From Ficedula albicollis (taxonomy: Eukaryota; Chordata; Aves; Passeriformes; Muscicapidae): a stretch of DNA of 64,000 nt. The notes under the pieces are model-generated. The model was not told where the DNA came from, ran no database searches, and saw nothing but the letters and a program-made list of their open reading frames with translations. The stretch's first letter is position 1, and every line of letters starts with the position of its first letter. Of this stretch, positions 13,856 through 26,689 are shown in pieces. The DNA lies in the NCBI RefSeq assembly GCF_000247815.1, contig NC_021673.1:110075398-110139397 (forward strand). Direction: 5' to 3'. Position numbers and translations under genes: made by a program.

Positions 13856-15498
13856 GGATGATTGTTTTTACCCTTTTCAATCCAGGAATCTCTTGGAAAT
13901 TCCTGGAATCTCACAGGAATCCTGGGATGTGAGACAATGGGAAACATACTAGGAGGTGAGAGGAGAGGCTTGGCAGCCCAAAAGAGAATGCAATAAACCA
14001 GTTATTTCTTTTCCAATCATTAAACTACACACCCTAAAGTTACTGGTCTTTGTGGCAGCCTGGTCAAATAGAAAAAGACACAGAAAGCAGAGGAGAAAGG
14101 TCCTATGTTTCCAAACATGATGCATGGACAAGGTGCCAAATGATTGCATTTCATTCATTTGCCACAAACTGGGTTAGCTTTGAGCTTGAAGGAGAGAGAA
14201 TAGCAGGTTTTTTAAGTACTGCTTCTGGGTCTGGCATCAACATTTCCATTGCCATAATGAGTCAGACATCAGAGGCAATACACATGAAAGAATGCAGACC
14301 AATGCCTAGGCAAACAGAAGTGGGAAAGCAGAACTGAAAAATAAGCGCACGTGTCAGGGAAGGACTGCATCCTCACAAAACTTTTGAAATGATAACTTCA
14401 ATTTCCTTTATTTCATCAAATAAATTCACTTTGAAATAAACCCACTACCACCACCACCACTACAAAACCCCTCTAGAATTCTGGGCAAAGTTAATTTGCC
14501 AGAGGCAGAGTTTGTTCTGTTAATTGCCATTTGCCTTGTACCAATGCCACAGTCCCCAAATGCTCTTGCACATTTCCCATCACGCAAGCACACACACGAT
14601 TAAGAACATTTGAGCAGTCATCCTTAGAACTGTGAAAAACATTAATCCTCAAATGAAGGGAAATCAGCCTTCTGAGCCACAGAAACCATGGCCTCAGCTG
14701 CTCCTTCCCTTTGCCTTCAGCCAGGGCTCCTGAAGGGCTGTTGGATGTTTAGGGGTAGATAACTGGGTCTGGTAACCAACTATGGGGTGGAAAGCTCATT
14801 GATGGAAAACATTTCAAGCTCTGATTTGCACCCTTACTTGGGGGCTTCACTGGGAACTCAGAGCAGTCCAGAGACACATATTTGGCACTTTTCAGCTGTC
14901 AAGTAACTCCCTCAATTGCTCTCTTATGCTTCACATTTCCATTGCCTTTTCTTCCTCCTTTCTTTTTCAGACCATCCCTTCTTCTCTGACTCCTCTTTCA
15001 GCTTGTATCATCCTCACCTAGAGAGCTTATATGCGTTGCTTGGTGGTCTTCTTTACTATTCCTTGCTCTCTCCAACACTTTATCAAACATAATTGTCACA
15101 AAGAAAATATTTGTTCCAAGAAGTTTCAGTGATCTGCTAATCAACTAGTACAAAATAATCAACTACAGAACTCTGAAAGATCTTCCATGTCCGTTACTGT
15201 CCTCTGTTACTAGGCTTCCTTCACAATATCAGGACTTCACTGTTGACAGTTTTACTAATGTGGCTGATTAATGGGGAAGTTTTCATTTTACTCTGACCAA
15301 CAATTGTACTGATAGAATCTCATCACTGTTAGCACAGTTGCATTGATGTGAAGACACATGTAGGCATCACCCCTTTGATCTTGCTTAGATCACAGAAACT
15401 GCTTTCCATCTTGGGGATCAGAGCTGCAAAATTTTGTCTTATGTGACATAAAAACCCCCTACTAAAACACACAGAATTCAATAACCATGTATATAACC
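13856..15498. other. Unique non-coding DNA
   Basis: No gene or repeat family is recognised. A short CCA-rich run sits at about 14444-14461, and the remainder is ordinary AT-rich sequence. Confidence 0.55.
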
Positions 15499-15652
15499 CT
15501 CTGGTACCTCCATTGCTACAGTGTTAAATGGTGTTGATGCCAAAATGGTGAGGTCAGTGCTCCAAAAGGATCTCTGGTACCTCCATTGCTACAGTGTTAG
15601 ATGGTGTTGATGCAATACAAGCCAAAATGGTGAGGTCAGTGCTCCAAAAGGA
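15499..15652. repeat. Two-copy tandem duplication, about 73-bp unit
   Basis: The segment 15499-15570 is repeated at 15572-15652. The second copy carries a 9-base insertion (CAATACAAG) and one A-to-G change. Otherwise the copies match, which indicates a recent duplication. Confidence 0.9.
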
Positions 15653-16278
15653 ACACAGTAACGAGGTCCAATATCCACAAAGAACTTGCACTCACAGGTT
15701 ATTGTTCTGTAGTCTGTCAATGATTAACATGGATTCATTCCTGCCTTATGGACATAATATCAGGGTTTCTCAAAAATGTAGGGATACACAGAGACACTGT
15801 AGGGATTTTGGAATAGATTCTATTAAGATTACATAGTGTTGGAAAGCAGAGATCTCACAGAATATTAGAAATGTGTTGAATTCCTGACTCTGCTGCCAAG
15901 AATCAGCCATCATTTTACATGTAGTGCCTTGGTATTTCAGGCCATGCCTGCCTTGTGTGATACCACACATGTGCTGAAAACAAAGAGAACGTGATAAGGC
16001 AGCAGAAACATCATTAAGCTTTGATCTGAAAAAGGATCCTGACTCTTATGCTGCTGAGAGTTTGTGGACACCAAAGAGAATATGGTAAGTTTGCTCAGCA
16101 ATCTAGAGGTGTGACATTAATACAAGTTACCCAACACTAGAGTCTTCCATACTGCCACAGCTAAAATAAATCTGTTTACCCACTAATTAGCTTAAAGCCA
16201 GCATAGCTATGTTGCTTCTCCTACTGCCACATTTTCTTCTGCACTTAATGATCTAATCACATCCTCCTTTTTCTACAG
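15653..16278. other. Unique non-coding DNA
   Basis: No gene or repeat is recognised. It ends in the pyrimidine-rich acceptor-like tract before 16279. Confidence 0.55.
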
Positions 16279-16534
16279 GGCCTTTGCCTCATTCAGTGCC
16301 CAGGATGGATGCGACTCATTGAATAGGCATCTGTAGTCTGACAGTTTGTCTCAGATTTGCCTGGAGCTGAAGATACATCCTTTGATTATATCCCTGGCTC
16401 TGCTGCAAAGTTTCTGTGTTAGCGTACTGGACGAGTCACTTAAACCAAACAAAGTGGGCACAAAAACCCTCTTCTTTTTTTTTTTTGCTGTGGGAGTCCG
16501 ACTGTAATGACTTGAGATCTCATTTGTGAAAGAG
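16279..16534 (+). ncRNA. Candidate non-coding exon bounded by strong splice sites
   Basis: The left edge is a pyrimidine-rich tract ending in TTTTTCTACAG. The right edge is a full-consensus donor, AGAG|GTAAGT, with its GT at 16535. The 256 bases between contain stop codons in all three + strand frames near the 5' end, so a coding exon is unlikely. An untranslated or long non-coding RNA exon is the best reading. No other exon of the same transcript could be linked by sequence alone. The splice words are seen; that they are used is inference. Confidence 0.3.
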
Positions 16535-17498
16535 GTAAGTGCTCATTACATGCAACTGGGCAGAAGGCTGCAAAATGTTAAATACTCTGAAAAAGAGAGA
16601 GACACTCAAAAGGTTCAAAATAAGGATTGGTAAAACAGTGTCACCCATGATCTCCCTGGACTCCCTTTCCTGTATCCAAAATACTTCTTCCAGCACAGGG
16701 ACAGTGTGACAGTAACAAGTACATATCTGGGAAATGGTAGTTTTGAGGTTTCAAATCCCCATTAGGACAAAAGGAAAACCATTCTCAGCTCAGAAGGCTG
16801 GACCTCTGTCTCATACAGGTTTCAGGTATTTAGGCTCTCCTATGTAGTTGCTCAAATCAGCAGACTTTTGGTACTTCTACATCATTTGTCCACTCAGTTT
16901 AACCAAGAAGGCTTTGACATACATGATTTAATCAAAACTGAAAAATTCCAGCAAAACCCTTCAGTTTCGACAGACCTTTCCTTGTCAGAAAACTGTTTTG
17001 TACATATTTCATTGTCTGAACTGCTGAGACTATGGCAGGACTCTGGGATGAGTGTGCCAGTCCCACTGTACAAGTTTTTGTTTTCCAGAGTTGTTGCTCT
17101 GGGAAAAGCCAAACTAGGCTTGCAAAGGCATGTCTGAAGTTCCTCTGAACCCTTCTGTGTCAGCTACAGATGCTCACAGTTCCAGGGGAGCCTCTCCTGG
17201 CTCAGGTCATCATGCCATGCTACAGACACAGAGGGTGACCAATTTCCTTGGTAAGCCCAGTAACTCTGGGCAGTCTATCCAACCTTCAGGCCCTGAGGTT
17301 TGCCCAGAAGGCTACACTGCTTCAGGCTTAAAGTAGTCAATGGATACAACATTACATAAACCATTTGAATGAAGCTGGCACCTGTTTAAATGTCAAAGCT
17401 TTATACTTTCTTCACATACATACATACATCCCTGTCCACACCACATCCGAATCTCTTAATCTTTAAGGAGAAGACAATGTCTCAGAAGAGGGGTCACC
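16535..17498. other. Unique non-coding DNA
   Basis: No gene is recognised. There is a short (ACAT)n stretch near 17414-17429. The 89-codon open frame at 16868-17137 has no known domain. Confidence 0.55.
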
Positions 17499-18592
17499 TG
17501 TCCATCCAAGGCTGATGTCCAAGGGCAGCAAGAAGCATCCTAAGCAGCCCTATTTACTAGGCACTACAAAAGCAGGTGTAATCAAAGCTGTTCCAAGGAG
17601 AGGAGACACTCATCTCATCCCTCTTGGACTCCAGCCAGGTATTTCTATATCCTTTTCCAGCAAACCTTCCCACTTTCAGAAGACAACAAAATTTAGGCAA
17701 GACTACTAAAAGAGATGGAGAGATTTCAGGAGACTGTGGCAGCAACAACAGCCTTTGCTGTCTGGGTTTTGTTCACATCACTTCTAACAGGGATCAGTGC
17801 AACCTGGCATTTTAATAATATTACCGTGGCAGAGGTTCTTTTCTGCAGCATGCTACAGTTTCTTGTGCAGTGTCAAATTTGGGATAATTTGTTCTGTGGC
17901 ACTCATCCATCTGTTGTAACTGAGTAGGTGTTGGGTGGGGTTGGCAGGAGAGATTTGTTTAAGTGTTTGTTTTTATCCTGTAGAAGAACGGTAGAGCCAG
18001 TTCAGTAATTAATTAAATACTCATCTAAAAAAAAAAAAAAAAAAAAAATGTCCATCCAAGGCTGATGTCCAAGGGCAGCAAGAAGCATCCTAAGCAGCCC
18101 TATTTACTAGGCACTACAAAAGCAGGTGTAATCAAAGCTGTTCCAAGGAGAGGAGACACTCATCTCATCCCTCTTGGACTCCAGCCAGGTATTTCTATAT
18201 CCTTTTCCAGCAAACCTTCCCACTTTCAGAAGACAACAAAATTTAGGCAAGACTACTAAAAGAGATGGAGAGATTTCAGGAGACTGTGGCAGCAACAACA
18301 GCCTTTGCTGTCTGGGTTTTGTTCACATCACTTCTAACAGGGATCAGTGCAACCTGGCATTTTAATAATATTACCGTGGCAGAGGTTCTTTTCTGCAGCA
18401 TGCTACAGTTTCTTGTGCAGTGTCAAATTTGGGATAATTTGTTCTGTGGCACTCATCCATCTGTTGTAACTGAGTAGGTGTTGGGTGGGGTTGGCAGGAG
18501 AGATTTGTTTAAGTGTTTGTTTTTATCCTGTAGAAGAACGGTAGAGCCAGTTCAGTAATTAATTAAATACTCATCTAAAAAAAAAAAAAAAA
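17499..18592. repeat. Perfect two-copy tandem duplication, 550-bp unit, each ending in poly-A
   Basis: Copy 1 spans 17499-18048 and copy 2 spans 18049-18592. Line-by-line comparison shows no difference except the length of the terminal A run: 22 bases at 18027-18048 and 16 at 18577-18592. The junction falls exactly at the end of the first A run. All small open frames are duplicated with the same 550-base offset. Possible origins are a very recent tandem duplication with a breakpoint in the A run, or a false duplication made when an assembler broke at the A run. No AATAAA signal lies upstream of the A run, and no transposon homology was recognised. Confidence 0.92.
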
Positions 18593-18724
18593 GAAAAAGG
18601 TGTGTGCTAATACTCTAAAGAAGTGGTGAATAAGGCAGCTGGCACTTCTCACTGCTGAAATGTGGGGACATTGCTCCCATTTCTGCTTGGTTCCATTTGT
18701 TTTAGGATGCCTTCTCCATTGGGC

Positions 18725-18832
18725 TGGCACTCTGGTTTCTACTCCTGACTCAGCCAATTGCCTCCTGGCTGAATTTGAATAGGTCACTCCATCTTTTGTG
18801 CAGCAGTTTCCCTCTCTGGAAAATGCATCCAA
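18725..18832 (+). repeat. MIR-like SINE relic
   Basis: The order of words follows the MIR core and 3' part: a CTGACTCAGCC-like segment near 18746, GGTCACTCCATC for the GTCACTTAACC part near 18782, then CAGTTTCC and a TGGAAAATG end near 18830. It is strongly diverged, as expected for this ancient amniote SINE family. Confidence 0.5.
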
Positions 18833-18835
18833 AGT

Positions 18836-19970
18836 AAAACACCTCTTTTTTATAAACTTTGAAATTTGCTGATAAAAAATGCAGTAAGACAGGTGGCCAG
18901 TATTATTATTGCCATTATATTAATTTGTGGTTATTATATTCAAATAATCATAATTTTAAATTAACCTCTGCTGTGATCTGATCATAGCAAAAGAAGGGAT
19001 CTGACCACAGTGAAAACAAATCCACAACTTCTATGGCTGACTATCTGTGTCTTTTGGGAATTTGTTTCTCTCATTTCACTCAGAACAGAGCAATGAAAAT
19101 TCTTCTCCTCATTTAACTGTCTGGTCATAATCTTCCCACCATTCACAAATGCATGGTGCACCAAGCAACCATGTTCTTCCCTGTGAGTGACTAGGGAATG
19201 TTCCACCTGCTCTGTTTTGACTTCTGGACAGACCTTGGTACTCATTTCTTTGCCTTGGGACAGTGACTCCTGCTGTTCTGTTTGCCAGTCTAATGGGATG
19301 TAGTTGGGCTTTCTACTTAGAAACCAGTTTTACCCTGCTCTGTGATCAGTTTATGGATTGAAGAAGTTATTGATGACACTGGAAAATGCTTTCAGTGGAA
19401 CATCTATTTGCAAATGTACTAGATAACCAAGGAAACAGGGGAATTCCCTATGCATAGCTAAATATAGTAATTTTTATACAGCACGTCTAATCCTGTGAGG
19501 TTCTGACCACCTCCACGAAAACCTGGCACAGGCAGGGATGCTTGGAGCAGCTTGCAAATTTCTATTTTGTGACTGGCAGATATGAATGCCACATTCATTA
19601 ATCCCAGAATATATTTAAATATGTGCACCGAGCTATGGAGATTACATAGTCTGTGCTTGTGTGATGTGGCTTTTCACTTTCCTCCTTCCCCTTCTGGTGT
19701 ACACACAGTGAGAGGTGTTAGCCTAGGAGTAGAGTAAAAGAGTTTGTGGGAAGGCATTGGATATTGAATGCTTTGTATTTTCTGGTGGCCTCTAAAGCCT
19801 GGAATCTCGGCACTCTCAGAGTTTAGCAATTTTGCATCTCAGATTATCAGTCCTGTTTCAAAAAACAAAAGTCAAATCCTGGATTTTCAAATGCAGTTTC
19901 TTCTAAAATGCTCTGTTAGAGAGATCAGAAGCATCCACTGGGGACACTGATTAAGAAGAATGAAATGCAA
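18836..19970. other. Unique AT-rich non-coding DNA
   Basis: No gene or repeat family is recognised. A very AT-rich patch lies at about 18898-18962. Confidence 0.55.
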
Positions 19971-20014
19971 TTTGTTTTGTTTTGTTTTGTTTTGTTTTGT
20001 TTTGTTTTGTTTTG
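19971..20014. repeat. (TTTTG)n microsatellite
   Basis: About nine uninterrupted units of a five-base TTTTG repeat. Confidence 0.95.
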
Positions 20015-20833
20015 GATAGTAAAAAATTCAGTGTTGGTAATATCACCCTGAAGGTATCTACCATTTTACCTGCAATGTTACTCTTTGCCAGGGAAAGGAG
20101 GAGGAATTAAATGGATTTTATTTGCAGATCAGTTTAGGCAGAGAAGTTTCATATGATTATTTCTTAGCTTGAAGACTAAAGCATGTGCTGCATGTTAGAA
20201 CTAAATTCATCTTCCATTTCTCTACTGTGATTTGTATCATAATAAACTTTAAGTTTCTTCTCTAAATTATTCCCCTCTCTGTAATTTCCTCTGGTGACTC
20301 CTGGACCCTGAAGTGCCACTAGCTGCACAACTACAGATAGGAGTATTTTGAACTTCAGTCATTCACAAGAAATTCATAATCTTGACATCCCACAAATACT
20401 GTATTTGGTATGAGATGAAAGGAACTTATTCACTGCTTTAATCATGTCCTATTCATTTCTCTAAACTAGGATTTCACTTTATTCAAGTATCTCTCCACTT
20501 CTTTCTTACCCTCTCCAGGACTGACAAAATTTTAAATAACTCATAACAAACTGAACACTTTTGCTAGCAAAAAATGATCACTGCAGCAGTAAGGGAAGGG
20601 AAATGCACAAGAGCAGTGAAAGGAACCTTTTGATTACAAAATTTAGTAATTTTTATTGAAAAACAATTTCAAGGCTCCAGTACAGCTCTCCTTAAAACTG
20701 GATCACATCTTTGTTGTAAGGCACTAAGTCCCATTTTTGTACAGTCTTCTGTCTCTCTCCCAGGGACCAGCCCTGGGTGAACCTCACTGTGCCAGCCCAT
20801 GCTGAGCTGAATGATATTTGCTGTCAGTTATAG
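20015..20833. other. Unique non-coding DNA
   Basis: No gene or repeat is recognised before the CR1 tail. Confidence 0.5.
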
Positions 20834-20925
20834 AATCTTCAAATCATAGAATAGTTTGGGTTGGAAGGGACCATTAAAGGTCATCTAGTTCATCTTGCAC
20901 CAGGGAGTTTCCACTTAGCATCAAA
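20834..20925 (-). mobile_element. CR1 LINE 3'-end fragment
   Basis: Read on the + strand, AATCATAGAATAGTTTGGG followed by TTGGAAGGGACC and a GGTCATCTAGTT-like word is the reverse complement of the conserved 3' end of avian CR1. The fragment is short and fades out into diverged sequence by about 20925. It is a dead, truncated copy. CR1 ends in short octamer-like repeats rather than poly-A, and the TAGAATC..ATAGAAT words at the left edge fit that. Confidence 0.85.
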
Positions 20926-23104
20926 ATATATTTACTCTTATCAGCTTTAGACTTTCTGGCTTTATGTTTCCTTTAGCATTTCTGATAGTTGTGAGAACAC
21001 TGCCCTGGCTGCCTCAGTATGCAAAGGCAGGGAAATAAACATGGAAATAGGCAGGAGTGATCTGCAGCTAGTTCTAGCCAAGAATTTAGAAAAGCTGTCC
21101 TCCAGGAATAACACTGGTTTCTTTTTTACAAACTAACACTGCTACACAAAAAATTTCCTAATATTGTATAAAACGAAAGATTGAATTTATTTCCCCATTA
21201 ATTACATAATTTATGATGTGCTTCATCTCCTCTCTTAACAAAGCAGCTCTTTTGGTGCATTTTGGGTCCATTCTGTGTTTAACTCTTGTTCAAGAGGGTG
21301 ACCAGGTGAGTTCACTGGGTGAGGAGCCTGGCTGTGTCAGGGGAGCCCCCTCTCAGTGCCCTCCAGCTTTGCCTTCAGGCAACCCAGCACCACAGTCTGC
21401 CCCTTCCACTGCTGCTCTGCTCTTGCATGACAAAGAAAATAACAGGGTTTAAGAGGTTTTTCATAAACTGAGAGTGTTTACAGAGAACACAAAATATTTC
21501 CTCTCTTATTTGGCACTTTCTGTGTTGGCAAAGCAATAAAATTAATGTCACCTTCCTCTTCATCACAGTTTATTTGGGTTCCCAAGTTTTTCAGAGTCGT
21601 CTCACCCTGGTGACCAGGGAGCCAGATAATTTTCCCAATGTTGTTACATTTATATGTCCCACCTTATTGTTCTGATAATTCATCAAAGGATTCTACTGCC
21701 TTCCTTGCCAACCTTTCATGCTTCATTCCTGCAAGACTTGCTTTGTTTTGTAAAAAAGATCTAGGGCAGAATTTCACATCTCACTTCATGATCACTAGAT
21801 TTTCTTAACATCTTTTGAGATAAATTATCAAAGACTTTCTGAAATTTCCTTAAAGATTTATATTAAATGGTCCTGCATAATCACTGAGACCTTCAAGATT
21901 TTTTTAGGAAGTTATAAAAGGCATGTGTCACTGTTACACAATCAACCATGCTTAGTATTAAGCAGATTTTTTAGTTTGCTAACTTATATTCCAGCATTTC
22001 TTTCATTTTCATTTGGTTGAGATGATCTTGATTTTAAAGTAAAATACATGCAATGGTCCATTGCTTTGGTATAGCAGAATAGCCTATTTTTAAGGGAAAC
22101 TTGCATGATTTTTTTAACAGCTATCAGTCTTGATTGATGCCATCTGCTCTGGGAGGTTTGTTACTTTAGCATGTCAATCCTGCAGTTTCTCTTCTGATAC
22201 CTCAGTGTTTGACAGGCACCCATCTACAGTAATTAAATAGAATAGCTAGAGACTGACTGTATTTTCAATTGGTAAAGACTGATGGGAGGGTATAATATAG
22301 TCCCTGTAATTGTATCTTGTCATTTTTAACTGCCCCTTTGATCCAGCAAATCCACTAATTCTGTTTTAGATATTTAAATTTCTCATTTGTTTGTAGAAAT
22401 GTGTCTCTTTGCATTTGAAATATCCTCTCAGTCCTCCTGTTCCCTTTGCCAGTTTACTAAGTTCCTGTCTTTTGGGTTAGTCAGGGCTTGATTTCCTTTT
22501 CCTGAAGGTTACCTGTTTGTTTCATCATGCTGTGTTTGTTTTTTCTAGCCTTCCTGCTTCCTTTTTGGTTTCAGGGTATGCATACCTTCTGTGATGCAAT
22601 TATGGTATGTTTAAGTAGTTCCATGTTGAGGGTAAAGATTGTAATGCCTTCAATTCTGACTCGTTCTCTGCACTTTCCAACTCTTTCCTCCTTCCAAATG
22701 CAAGAAATTTAAAGGATTATATTTTAATTGCAGTGCAGTTTAAGGGTTATATTGTTATTAGGCTTCTATCTGCACCCCAGGAGGCTTTATATGATGTTTT
22801 GTATTTCTTATGTTTCACCAGGGTGGGGGGGTAATTGTATATTAGCTTCTTTATTTAGGACTGGCCCAGACTCAAGTCTCTACACTTCTAGAAACTGCAT
22901 GGACTGCAGTTGTGACACAAACAAGCAACAAATACAATTTCAAATAAAGGTCCAGCCAAGGCGCTTCGAAGTGAAATGATAAATTCAGATTGGTCAGACC
23001 ATTGGATGCTGGAGCAGGCTTCAGAGAGCTCAAGGGCACTGGCAGGGCTTTGAAAAAACTGAGTGTGTTATCAGGCTGGTGCTCTCTAGAAAGGTAAGAG
23101 TTGC
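20926..23104. other. Unique non-coding DNA
   Basis: No gene or repeat family is recognised. An AAG|GTAAGA donor-like word sits at 23092-23099, just before the T run, with no convincing acceptor nearby. Confidence 0.5.
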
Positions 23105-23659
<555 letters not shown>

Positions 23660-23663
23660 AAAA

Positions 23664-23692
<29 letters not shown>

Positions 23693-23696
<4 letters not shown>

Positions 23697-24323
23697 ACCA
23701 TGATCCTGTTTAACCATTTTTGTTAAACAAGAAACTGGGAAAAAGAAGAGTAAGAAAAATCCTGGTTTAAGACCAAGGACACACATGCTTTGTTTTAGCA
23801 TCTCTCTGCCATGGTAGGACAAACAGCTTTAATCAGTTTCAAAAAGCCATGCACAGCTCTGGGACCCAGAGGAAAAATAGAGGCATTTAAAGGAAAATGC
23901 CCAGAGCACTGAGAAGGGGAGGAAAGAGGATCAGGGAGGAAAGAAGTGACATCTTGCCTTCTGCTCACATGCTGACAGGAGGAATATGATCTGTTCAGGA
24001 AGTAAAAATTAGGGAAGGGTCAGGCAAAGCTCTGAATATGAACAAATGGTTTGCATGTAGAGCCTGGCTATGAATGACACCAGATCACAGGACTGCAAAA
24101 ATCCAACCAAATCCACACAGGTCCAGGTTAGACTGGGGGACCTGGGAGTGTTCCAAGTCTGGATGACTGATCCAGCTCCATCCCAGCTCCCTTCCCTGTG
24201 AGGGAGCATGGCAGCCAGGTGGGAGCTGTGCACCCTTTGAGCCACATCACCAGTTTGGGTGTCCCAGGAGCACAGCAGGGCATCAATGTCACTGCACACG
24301 GTGGAGGCCACTCCAGAGAGTGT
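23693..24323. other. Unique non-coding DNA
   Basis: No gene or repeat family is recognised. The open frame at 24009-24326 on the - strand (105 codons) has no known domain. Confidence 0.5.
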
Positions 24324-24380
24324 CATTGACTTCAGCTCAGTGGGGTGGGGCTATTTGGCTGTGTCTAACTGAAGTCAATG
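24324..24380. repeat. Inverted repeat with 12-bp perfect arms
   Basis: CATTGACTTCAG at 24324-24335 is the exact reverse complement of 24369-24380, around a 33-base spacer. It could be the ends of a small degraded DNA transposon or SINE fragment, or a chance hairpin. Confidence 0.5.
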
Positions 24381-25330
24381 GGAAAATCTTCCTGATGACA
24401 CCTTTACAGAGACGAAGCAGAAATCTCCAGCTTTATATTAAGTTCTCTGTGGCCATGGCAGTAAGAACATTACATTCACTGGAATTCAGCTTTGAAAGGA
24501 TTGCATAAAAGAAAGTAATGGCACCACCATACTTTTTAGAAGAAAATGAAAGAAGAACATTTTTTTTGAAACTGACCCTTGGCAGCCTATTTAAAGGAGC
24601 TTGAAACTATCTGAACTACACAAGAAAAAAAAAAAAAGAAAGAAAAACATGCCCACAAGGGCTGAAAAATCACTTCAGTAATAGATGGCTTTTAACTCTA
24701 CATCAGAAAATGTTTGGCAGGCATAATTTTAAAGTGTTAGGAAAATGTGTGTGATGACTGCTTGGGTGAAAGAGCAAATGTAGTCCACAGTGAGATTTAT
24801 CAAATGTTCACATAAGCAATCAGAATCTGGCAGGGCCAGCCACCCGTGGAGAGGGGCAAAGAGGATCACAGCTCTAAACTTTGAAAATTTAACGAAGCCC
24901 ACTGACTTCTCACAGGAATTTTTTTTAGCATGTTCATGTGTCATGGGAATGCTAGTGAGCAGAAGGCTATGACAAAATGCCAGCTATAAGGCATAAGGGA
25001 AACAAAGCACTCCAAACCCCACCAAAATCCAAACCGTCATTTTTCTCTTTTAAAGCTGCAAACATTCTTGATGTCTCAACACCCCTGAGCCTCCTTACGT
25101 GTAATCCTTAATCACACAAACAAGCCTATTGACCTGACTGGGGTTATCAGGAGTCTTCCAGGATTTGCCTCTTTTCACAGAGACCAGAAGAGAACCAAAT
25201 TTCCTGGGGCTTGCACAGGAATGTGTACAGAGGCTTGAGCTCCAGTGGCAGGAGCAGACAGTGTTGTGTGGGGGTCTCAAGAAACCAGGAGCTGACTCTC
25301 TGTTTACAAAGGGAAAGAGAGACATGAAGG
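24381..25330. other. Unique non-coding DNA
   Basis: No gene is recognised. A minor A run lies at about 24629-24641. Otherwise it is featureless. Confidence 0.5.
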
Positions 25331-25392
25331 AAAAAAAAAAAAAAAAAAGAAAAAAAAAACGGAGCTATGGGGCTAGGGGGAAAACAAGAAGA

Positions 25393-25435
<43 letters not shown>
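25331..25435. repeat. A-rich low complexity with a 42-base poly-A
   Basis: An 18-A run at 25331-25348 is followed, after a second A run and about 35 mixed bases, by 42 consecutive A at 25394-25435. No flanking target-site duplication was found that would mark a retroposed sequence. Confidence 0.85.
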
Positions 25436-25436
<1 letters not shown>

Positions 25437-26424
25437 CAGTTTAAAGGACAATGTAGTTTTCCTTAGTTTTATTCCACAAATACCTAAGTAGCTTGCTTTT
25501 GTCATTCTGCTAGAATAGCATCCTACTAAAGTGTATTTTTCCAGCATCTTTTGTGGCACAAGAAGATTTGAAAAGAAAGGCTTTATAGTTCAGACACCTC
25601 ATAGATCTCTCCTCCCACTGCTTGACACATGACCTTTTTGCAGCAAGCAATAACACTTGGGAAGGTGTGTGCTTGGGAGACTCCTTGGAGTGCGGGGCTG
25701 TGATAGCAATGTACACCCAACCAGAGTGCTCCTGGCTCCTGTGTGCCAGAAATGAGGCACCAAATGACACACCCAGGCAGCAAGGTGCCCCAGACCTTTG
25801 GAGAGTGATGGAGGTGCTAGAAATATGTAACAGCCAGGCCTTGCTGAAAATGTCAGAGGAGGGAACCAGATGGGCGAGTCTTATGCTCCTTCTAAGAGCC
25901 TTGACAGGTTGTGGATAATTAGTTTGTGTAGACTGGAGGCAAGCCAGCAATACCTTGGTCTAGATCCCACGTGTGGGAAGCATGAGTGGGAGTTAGGGGT
26001 ACCTTGTGTCTCCCAGGAACAGGCTGTGTCCTACATGTAAAAAGTCAGAATTTGATCCCGTTTTTCACTTTCATCAGGACTGTGCTGACTTTCCAAGTCC
26101 CCAAGGATACATGAAAGTCTGTTTGACTCAAACTGTTACTAACTCATACTTTCCATATGAAGCTCACCATAAAATAACAAAAAAAATTACTTAATTGAAT
26201 ATATTTGGAACTTAATATCAGAGGAGTGTAACAAATAGGAAACAGCCAAGCACCATACAATCAAAGAGTTAGAGAGAAGTTACAAATTTCAACACACAAG
26301 CAGCTGCCTTGTGGAAAAACAATCAAAACCACTACATTTAATATGGCTATGCATCTAGAATAATTTCCATCTAGGCATGGAGAAACACTTAGCATATTTT
26401 GTTGAGATTTCCCCCTTATTTTTT
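25436..26424. other. Unique non-coding DNA
   Basis: Overlapping open frames occur on both strands at 25510-25950 (up to 146 codons), but none has a known domain, and opposite-strand overlap of this kind is typical of chance frames in moderate-GC DNA. Nothing else is recognised. Confidence 0.5.
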
Positions 26425-26560
26425 CTGGAACTAAAAGGGAAACTGTGAAACTCTGCAGCCAAGTGATTAGTCTAAGGTCATAGGGCAGCAGATCTGGAAG
26501 GAGAACTTTGGAGTCTCGGTAATATACTTTAACCACAAGACCATCCTTCAGTCTCTTTCA
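26425..26560 (-). repeat. MIR SINE relic
   Basis: On the + strand the words GGGAAACTGTGAAACTCTG, CAAGTGATTAGTCTAAGGTC, GCAGATCTGGAAGGAGAAC and AACCACAAGACCATCC follow, in order, the reverse complement of the MIR consensus. This is an ancient, inactive SINE. Confidence 0.65.
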
Positions 26561-26689
26561 CGCTGATGACTTTGGAACTAGCTTTAAAAGATCCAGTGAG
26601 AAGCAAGATGGGAGTGATAGATAGCTACACTAGATAGCCAAAGGCAACGAAAAAGATTAGAGACATGTGGGGGTATTTCTAAACAAAAA

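Noticed and set aside
17499..18048. The poly-A-ended 550-bp unit as a retrotransposed SINE or processed transcript
   Set aside because: No polyadenylation signal, no target-site duplication and no SINE promoter boxes were seen. The second copy is in direct tandem, which fits duplication rather than retroposition.
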